45,703 nt of DNA from Planctomycetota bacterium (GTDB taxonomy: Bacteria > Planctomycetota > Planctomycetia > Gemmatales > Gemmataceae): contig JAIOPV010000087.1 in NCBI GenBank assembly GCA_021413735.1, forward strand, positions 1 to 45,703, in the 5' to 3' direction. This document shows, piece by piece, positions 41,071-45,703 of this stretch (the stretch's first letter is position 1; each line of letters opens with the position of its first letter). Below the pieces are notes generated by a model, which saw only the letters and a program-made list of their open reading frames with translations, searched no databases and was not told the origin of the DNA. The position numbers were made by a program, and so were the translations under genes.

Positions 41071-41691
41071 ATGCCGTTGATTCCAATGGTAGTGGAGAGC
41101 AAGGGTCGCGAAGAACGCGCCTACGACATCTACAGCCGACTGCTGAAGGATCGGATTATCTTCCTGCAAGGCGTCGTCAACGACGACATGGCGAACCTGA
41201 TCGTCGCCCAGATGCTGTACTTGCAGTTCGAGGAACCGAAGCGTGACATCAGCCTGTACATCAACAGTCCAGGCGGCAGCGTCACAGCGGGCATGGCGAT
41301 TTACGACACCATGCAGTTCGTGACCTGCGACGTGGCGACGTACTGCATGGGTCAGGCTGCGAGTATGGGTGCCATGCTGCTGACGGCGGGCACGAAGGGC
41401 AAGCGTTACGCGTTGCCGCATGCTCGCGTGATGATTCACCAGCCGCTGGCGGGTACCGAAGGTACGACCGAAGAGATTCTGATTCACGCGAAAGAGTTCC
41501 TGCGGACCAAGGACACGCTGAACGGCCTGCTGGCGATGCACAGCGGCCAATCGATCGAAGCTATCAAGAAGGGCACCGACCGCGACAACTTCATGTCCGC
41601 GGACGAGGCGCAGAAGTTCGGGCTGATCGACAAGGTTCTGGAACGGATTCCGGCTGACCAGTTGGGTGCCGGGCACCGCTCATCGGAGTGA
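41071..41691 (+). CDS. clpP2: ATP-dependent Clp protease proteolytic subunit, second copy
   Basis: 206 aa, start supported by CGGAGGACCGAAT. Ser98 (QAASMGA), His123 (MIHQPLAG) and Asp172 (TDRDNF) match the Escherichia coli ClpP numbering exactly, and YINSPGGSV is present. More canonical than the first copy, so it is probably the main catalytic subunit. It ends 4 bp into the next frame, where a GTG overlaps its stop codon. Confidence 0.95.
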   Translation: MPLIPMVVESKGREERAYDIYSRLLKDRIIFLQGVVNDDMANLIVAQMLYLQFEEPKRDISLYINSPGGSVTAGMAIYDTMQFVTCDVATYCMGQAASMGAMLLTAGTKGKRYALPHARVMIHQPLAGTEGTTEEILIHAKEFLRTKDTLNGLLAMHSGQSIEAIKKGTDRDNFMSADEAQKFGLIDKVLERIPADQLGAGHRSSE

Positions 41692-42536
41692 CAGAGAACA
41701 GAGGACGGACATCAGTGAGCAGGAGGCAAGGCAAACACCCCGCCACGGAAAGGGCTCCCCGAACGCGGGTGTGCTTGCGGTGTTGCCTTCCCTGGCTTCT
41801 GGCTTCCGTCCTCTGTCCGCTTCTTGGTGCGTGCGGCCCGAATAAACGTTACGACCTGATTGAAGCGGAACTTCGCACGCGCGAACGCGAGTTGGCCGAA
41901 ACTCGCGTTGCACTCGAACAAGCCCGCAATCTGAATCGGGCATACGCACAGCAATCGCAGAGTTCGCCGGGCGTGCAGGTTCCCAATCCGACAACCCCCG
42001 CTTACGTTCCCGTAAAAGAAATCTCGCTCGCTCGCGGTACCGGTGGCGTCGATGACGACGGCATTCTCGGTGACGAGGGCTTGATGGTCGTGATCCTCCC
42101 GCGAGACGAAGACGGCGCAGCGGTGAAGGTGCCGGCTCGCGTGCAGATCGCCGCGTGGGAAGTGACCACGGCTGGCATCAAGAACCCAATCGGGAACTGG
42201 GAAATCCCAGCCGAGAAGGTTCGTCCGACGTGGCGGCAGGGCTTCGTGAGTACCGGCTACTTCATCGGTGTACCGTGGCAAACCTTCCCGAGCGCCGAGA
42301 AGGTGCGGATCGCGGTTCGGCTCACGACGCTCGACGGTCGCGCATTCGAGGCTGACAAGGACATTCACGTTCGCGTCTGCCTCGGGAAGAGCGCCCCCGC
42401 AACACCGGTTCCCGCACCGAAGGGGGCACGCGAACCGTTGTTCCCGGACCCGTTGCCGCCTGGGGTGGAGGAATTGCCGCTGCCGAGCCGCACGTCGCAA
42501 CGCAGTTCGGTGCTGCTGCCTCCGGTGAAGGAATAG
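41688..42536 (+). CDS. Lipoprotein with coiled coil, 282 aa
   Basis: Start uncertain: GTG 41688 overlaps the clpP stop; GTG 41715 and 41769 are alternatives, and 41769 would give a 22-residue signal. Lipobox LGAC follows [10 protein letters not shown] short coiled coil ([20 protein letters not shown]) comes next, then a beta-rich domain with [15 protein letters not shown] and [16 protein letters not shown], and a Pro-rich tail. A long imperfect inverted repeat overlaps the first 130 bp. Probably an outer-envelope lipoprotein of unknown task. Confidence 0.75.
   Translation: MTENRGRTSVSRRQGKHPATERAPRTRVCLRCCLPWLLASVLCPLLGACGPNKRYDLIEAELRTRERELAETRVALEQARNLNRAYAQQSQSSPGVQVPNPTTPAYVPVKEISLARGTGGVDDDGILGDEGLMVVILPRDEDGAAVKVPARVQIAAWEVTTAGIKNPIGNWEIPAEKVRPTWRQGFVSTGYFIGVPWQTFPSAEKVRIAVRLTTLDGRAFEADKDIHVRVCLGKSAPATPVPAPKGAREPLFPDPLPPGVEELPLPSRTSQRSSVLLPPVKE
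41698..41816. repeat. Inverted repeat overlapping the lipoprotein start and signal
   Basis: Perfect 12-bp arms ACAGAGGACGGA (41698-41709) and TCCGTCCTCTGT (41805-41816). Further inside AAGGCAAACACC pairs imperfectly with GGTGTTGCCTT. The right arm encodes part of the signal peptide. Confidence 0.5.
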
Positions 42537-42548
42537 GTTTGCTCGGAG

Positions 42549-42585
42549 CGGAGATCTCGTTAATCTCACGATGAATGGATCTCCG
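42549..42585. repeat. 8-bp inverted repeat after the lipoprotein gene
   Basis: CGGAGATC and GATCTCCG, loop 21 nt, 13 bp after the stop. Possible weak terminator; no T-tract. Confidence 0.35.
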
Positions 42586-42614
42586 AACTGAGGAAACCGA
42601 CGCCCGGAGGCCGC

Positions 42615-43157
42615 ATGTCCGCGCCCCCTCAATACTATCGTTGTCCAAAATGCGGATTTGTTGGACCGGCTGTCCCCGTGCCGTTGACGTTCGATGTTCG
42701 TTGCCCTGATTGCAAGATGCTTCTTCCCCTCTCCGCGATCGTTTCAGGACCGCCGAAACCATCGACGGCACGATTGCTATGGTCAATAATCCCGCAGTCA
42801 ATCAAGTGGGTTGCTGGGTTCGCCGTGATCTTCCTCGTGATCCTGGCATCCTTCAAGGAACCTGCGTGGCCGCTCCTCGGATTCATCGGGTTGTCCTACA
42901 TCGGGCTAGTCGCCCACATGGCCGTCGAACACGCACTCACTTCCTCCCCGGTTCCCCCGACCGAACGCCGCCGAACACGCTTCCGGGGGATTGGCCTGTG
43001 CTTGTACGGCGTCCTCATCATGGTGGTATGTGTGGCCCTCAGTATTTTGATGTCCGGTACTGAAACTATCGTGATTTTTGGCGGAGGAATTCTGGTGGGA
43101 TTCGTCGTAGTGGTGAGGGGCTTCGCCCAGATTCTGACCGGGTGGAAGTACGAATGA
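42615..43157 (+). CDS. Zinc-ribbon membrane protein, 180 aa
   Basis: Start after CGGAGGCCGC. N-terminal zinc ribbon with Cys10/Cys13 (CPKC) and Cys30/Cys33 (CPDC), then four or so membrane helices ([61 protein letters not shown]). It overlaps moaC by the 4 bases ATGA, so the two are co-translated; that link is likely positional only. Function unknown. Confidence 0.75.
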   Translation: MSAPPQYYRCPKCGFVGPAVPVPLTFDVRCPDCKMLLPLSAIVSGPPKPSTARLLWSIIPQSIKWVAGFAVIFLVILASFKEPAWPLLGFIGLSYIGLVAHMAVEHALTSSPVPPTERRRTRFRGIGLCLYGVLIMVVCVALSILMSGTETIVIFGGGILVGFVVVVRGFAQILTGWKYE

Positions 43158-43651
43158 AACCAACACTATCGCACTTCGATGAGTCGGGCGCTTCTCGCAT
43201 GGTCGATGTGGGAGCGAAACCCGAAACCGAACGCATCGCACGCGCTTCGGCCGTCGTGCGAATGCAGCCTGCAACGCTCAACCTCATACGGGATAAGCAG
43301 ATCAGCAAAGGCGACGTTCTGGAAATTGCCCGCATTGCGGGCATCATGGGGGCGAAGAAAACGCCCGACCTCATTCCGCTGTGTCATCCGTTGGCACTCA
43401 CGTCGGTAAAGATCAATTTCACGTTCCCGTCGGAAGATTCGGTGCGAATCGAGGCCACCGCGAAGGTTTTTGCCCGCACGGGTGTTGAGATGGAGGCACT
43501 CACTGCGGTTACTGTCGCAGCCCTGACGGTGTACGACATGTGCAAGGCGGCCGATCGCGGAGTGGTGATCGAGTCGGTGCGCCTGGAAGAGAAAGACGGC
43601 GGCAAGAGTGGGCATTTCGTCCGCGAGCCGTCTTCTTCTTCGGTCGAATGA
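43154..43651 (+). CDS. moaC: Cyclic pyranopterin monophosphate synthase
   Basis: 165 aa from ATG 43154, which overlaps the upstream stop; an in-frame GTG at 43142 is possible. Signatures are [18 protein letters not shown] with its active-site Lys, [20 protein letters not shown] and KAADRG with the second conserved Lys. With MoaA it makes the first stable molybdenum-cofactor intermediate from GTP. No other cofactor genes lie nearby. Confidence 0.95.
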   Translation: MKPTLSHFDESGASRMVDVGAKPETERIARASAVVRMQPATLNLIRDKQISKGDVLEIARIAGIMGAKKTPDLIPLCHPLALTSVKINFTFPSEDSVRIEATAKVFARTGVEMEALTAVTVAALTVYDMCKAADRGVVIESVRLEEKDGGKSGHFVREPSSSSVE

Positions 43652-43684
43652 ATGTGAACTCGGTAGGTCGCGTTCTCATTCAAA

Positions 43685-43712
43685 TTGACGGTCGTCATCG
43701 TGGGCGTATGCT
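43685..43712 (+). promoter_or_regulatory. Sigma-70-like promoter for the polyprenyl synthase
   Basis: TTGACG (43685-43690), a 16-bp spacer and TATGCT (43707-43712), 43 bp before the ATG at 43755. One of the best promoter matches in the window. Confidence 0.5.
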
Positions 43713-43754
43713 TTCCGGATTGCGGTTACCGCACGGAAAGCGGGAGGCCGAGCG

Positions 43755-44774
43755 ATGGGGACCGTCATGCTCAGTGTTCCGCCCGCCCAGCACACGGGCA
43801 CTGGCTCGAAAGCCACGGGTCTCGCGTTCGCTCCGGTTGCGAGTGACATCGAGGAAGCCGACCGCATCTTCGACCACACCCTGTCGCAGTACCGTTCGCC
43901 GTTCGGCTCCCTCATCGAACACCTCCGCCACTATCGCGGCAAACGTCTTCGCCCGGCGCTATTGCTGCTCACGGCGAAGTCATGCGGCAAAGTGACCCCG
44001 CAGCACCACACGCTCGCGGCGGCTGTGGAAATGATTCACACCGCGACCCTCGTTCACGACGACGTTCTCGACGAAGCCGAGTTGCGGCGACACATTCCAA
44101 CCGTGAACGCCGGCTGGGGCAACAAGGTCAGCATCCTCCTTGGCGACATGCTCTTCACACACTCGTTCCACCTCACGAGCACCGTGGACCGTCGAGCGTG
44201 CGAGATCATCGGCGAAGCGACGAATCGCGTCTGTGCGGGCGAACTGCGACAGGTCACCGAACGCGGCAACCTGAACCTCACGGAAGCCGATTACTTCGCT
44301 ATCATCGACGGCAAGACGGCAGCGCTCACGGAATGCTGTGGCAAGCTCGGGGCGTTGTACGCGGGTGCATCGGAAGAAGTCGCGACGAGGCTCGGGAACT
44401 TCGGTCGCAACCTGGGATTGGCGTTTCAGATCGCCGACGACCTGCTCGATTTGGTCGGCAACGAGGACACTGCGGGCAAGACGCTTGGCACCGATCTCGA
44501 ACAGCAGAAGCTGACGTTGCCGGTGATTCACTGCCTGAATCGGCTCCCCGTGGCCGAGGCGGAATCGTTGCGAGCCGCCATCCGCGACGGCGAATCGGGT
44601 CTGGGTCGTCGTGTGCTGGTGGCGTTGGAGAAGTCGCAGTCGCTGGCGTATGCACGTCGGAAAGCGGAGGAGATTGCCCGCACGGCGCGACAGGAACTGG
44701 AGTGCCTGCCGAGGGGTGAGTGCCGCATGATTCTGGAAGCGATGACCGACTGGAGCGTAAAACGGGAGAAGTGA
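43755..44774 (+). CDS. Polyprenyl diphosphate synthase
   Basis: 339 aa, start behind GGGAGGCCGAGCG. Trans-isoprenyl diphosphate synthase: first Asp-rich motif DDVLD in TATLVHDDVLDEAELRR, second DDLLDLVGNEDTAGK, with GKRLRPALLLL upstream. The bulky residues before the first Asp motif fit medium to long chains (octaprenyl-like), making quinone side chains. An in-frame Met four codons downstream is an alternative start. A short palindrome follows. Confidence 0.92.
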   Translation: MGTVMLSVPPAQHTGTGSKATGLAFAPVASDIEEADRIFDHTLSQYRSPFGSLIEHLRHYRGKRLRPALLLLTAKSCGKVTPQHHTLAAAVEMIHTATLVHDDVLDEAELRRHIPTVNAGWGNKVSILLGDMLFTHSFHLTSTVDRRACEIIGEATNRVCAGELRQVTERGNLNLTEADYFAIIDGKTAALTECCGKLGALYAGASEEVATRLGNFGRNLGLAFQIADDLLDLVGNEDTAGKTLGTDLEQQKLTLPVIHCLNRLPVAEAESLRAAIRDGESGLGRRVLVALEKSQSLAYARRKAEEIARTARQELECLPRGECRMILEAMTDWSVKREK

Positions 44775-44783
44775 TTTCGCAGT

Positions 44784-44812
44784 GCGAAGCCGTAAGCCGC
44801 TTGCGGCTTCGC
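44784..44812. repeat. 9-bp-stem palindrome, GCCGCTTGCGG family
   Basis: GCGAAGCCG (44784-44792) and CGGCTTCGC (44804-44812) around an 11-nt loop, 10 bp after the polyprenyl synthase stop. Shares the core GCCGCTTGCGG with 31418-31470. Confidence 0.5.
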
Positions 44813-44837
44813 AGGTCTCCCAACCCAATGCACCTCC

Positions 44838-45557
44838 ATGAACGTCGACGAACTCTCCAGTCTCCTTCGCCAATCGCTCGCAGATCACAAGCTCACCCCA
44901 AGCGAGAAAACTGCTCTTTCTGGCTGGTTCACCAAGAACGTCCAGACCGATCAGCAACGCGGTGTCGCGAGGCACACGGCGTTTGAGATCGCGAAACTGT
45001 CGCTTTCCACGGCGGATGCCACGATTGTCGGTTGGCTCGAAGACGTGATGCGGATTTTCGCGCCGATGGGGTCCACAGTAACGAATGCCCCGGGCTCGTC
45101 GGAACCAGATCAGGCGTTCTTCGCGCCTGGCGAACGCTGCCTGCAACAGATCGTTCATCGGTTCCTGACCGTTCGCCACACCGCCGACGTTTGCGTTTTC
45201 ACCATCACCGACGACCGCATTAGTCGAGCGATCGCCGACGCCCATCGTCGCGGCGTGAAGCTGCGTATCATCTCCGACACCGACAAAGCCTTCGACCCAG
45301 GCTCCGACATCCAACGATTCCGTGAGGCCGGCATTCCCGTGAAAACGGACGACATCCACAAGCACAGCGAACCCGGCCAGAACGGTCACATGCATCACAA
45401 GTTCGCGATCTTCGACGGCGTTCGCTTGCTGAACGGCAGCTACAACTGGACCCGCGGCGCTGCCGACATGAACTACGAGAACATTGTGGACACGGGCGAC
45501 TCGAAACAGATCGCGGTTTTCGCTGCCGAGTTTGAACGGTTGTGGAACCGCTTCTGA
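44838..45557 (+). CDS. Phospholipase D-like domain protein
   Basis: 239 aa. N-terminal helical domain (about 1-75), then a single PLD half with the HKD motif HMHHKFAIFD followed by GSYNWTRGA. One HKD motif implies a homodimer, as in Nuc-type nucleases and FAM83/MitoPLD-like enzymes. Phosphodiesterase on DNA or lipid; the target cannot be told from sequence. No signal peptide, so it is cytoplasmic. Confidence 0.88.
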   Translation: MNVDELSSLLRQSLADHKLTPSEKTALSGWFTKNVQTDQQRGVARHTAFEIAKLSLSTADATIVGWLEDVMRIFAPMGSTVTNAPGSSEPDQAFFAPGERCLQQIVHRFLTVRHTADVCVFTITDDRISRAIADAHRRGVKLRIISDTDKAFDPGSDIQRFREAGIPVKTDDIHKHSEPGQNGHMHHKFAIFDGVRLLNGSYNWTRGAADMNYENIVDTGDSKQIAVFAAEFERLWNRF

Positions 45558-45584
45558 GTCGGCTAATTTTACTGTTTCCCCTCC

Positions 45585-45614
45585 TTGACTCGCCGTAACT
45601 GTTTTTGATCTAAT
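45585..45614 (+). promoter_or_regulatory. Candidate promoter of the last, partial gene
   Basis: TTGACT (45585-45590), an 18-bp spacer, TCTAAT (45609-45614), 38 bp before the ATG at 45653. Confidence 0.45.
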
Positions 45615-45652
45615 CTCTTGCAGCACGCGAGCCTTCCAGGAGGGATCCGATC

Positions 45653-45703
45653 ATGGAAAGACGATACGAAACGCGGTTGAAGGAGATGTTGGTCCAAGCC
45701 CAA
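45653..45703 (+). CDS. Start of an unidentified gene, cut by the window edge
   Basis: ATG preceded by AGGAGGGATCCGATC, a strong ribosome site, and a promoter match. Only 17 codons are visible (MERRYETRLKEMLVQAQ), a charged helical start. Too short to name. Confidence 0.6.
   Translation, partial: MERRYETRLKEMLVQAQ

Noticed and set aside
43980-45626. Minus-strand frame of 548 codons
   Set aside because: Antisense to the polyprenyl synthase and PLD-like genes, both with catalytic motifs; no domain on the minus strand.

Overview
The window looks like a chromosome segment of a planctomycete of the Gemmataceae type. The reasons are GC-rich DNA, a DUF1559 pseudopilin-like protein, a neutral ceramidase-like protein, a sulfatase, glycine-rich secreted proteins, a tig-clpP-clpP cluster and many palindromic intergenic repeats. 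I had no database access. Family names come from motif recognition and are inferences unless catalytic residues are cited.

Host left part (1-6282): a 5'-truncated NRPS adenylation-domain remnant (minus strand), a secreted alpha/beta hydrolase, a small unknown protein, a neutral ceramidase-like enzyme, the YchF ATPase, a DUF1559 protein with its partner lipoprotein, and tRNA-Ser(UGA) on the minus strand.

Integrated element (6234-23986, about 17.7 kb): it is bounded by a 49-bp perfect direct repeat made of the 5' half of tRNA-Ser plus 9 bp of leader. Just inside each end lie inverted pairs of the same 10-bp word, probably integrase arm sites. Layout: tyrosine integrase and small HTH regulators; a prim-pol/SF3-helicase replication protein followed by a large nested inverted repeat; a phage-like block (two tandem prohead-protease-like paralogs, coiled-coil proteins, a tape-measure-like protein, a sigma factor) with no recognisable terminase, portal or major capsid gene; and a right-hand cargo block. 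The cargo block holds a DUF6414-like protein, a 128-nt giant hairpin, two AT-richer minus-strand genes, an exactly 8-bp-periodic GTAAC array and a double zinc-ribbon membrane protein. It is either a decayed prophage or, more interestingly, a satellite-like autonomous replicon. This is the best candidate for an undescribed system in the window.

Host right part (23987-45703): a membrane protein, pheS, an unusual tRNA-like RNA, a Uma2 nuclease, a WcaJ-type sugar-phosphate transferase, an aldo/keto reductase, a cyclase-repeat protein, then a sulfatase co-directional with an M48 peptidase-TPR protein. These are followed by a membrane spermidine-synthase-like fusion, tig, two clpP genes, a lipoprotein, a zinc-ribbon membrane protein overlapping moaC, a polyprenyl diphosphate synthase, a PLD-like protein and the start of one more gene. 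Intergenic spaces hold several perfect or near-perfect palindromes that look like dispersed repeat families.
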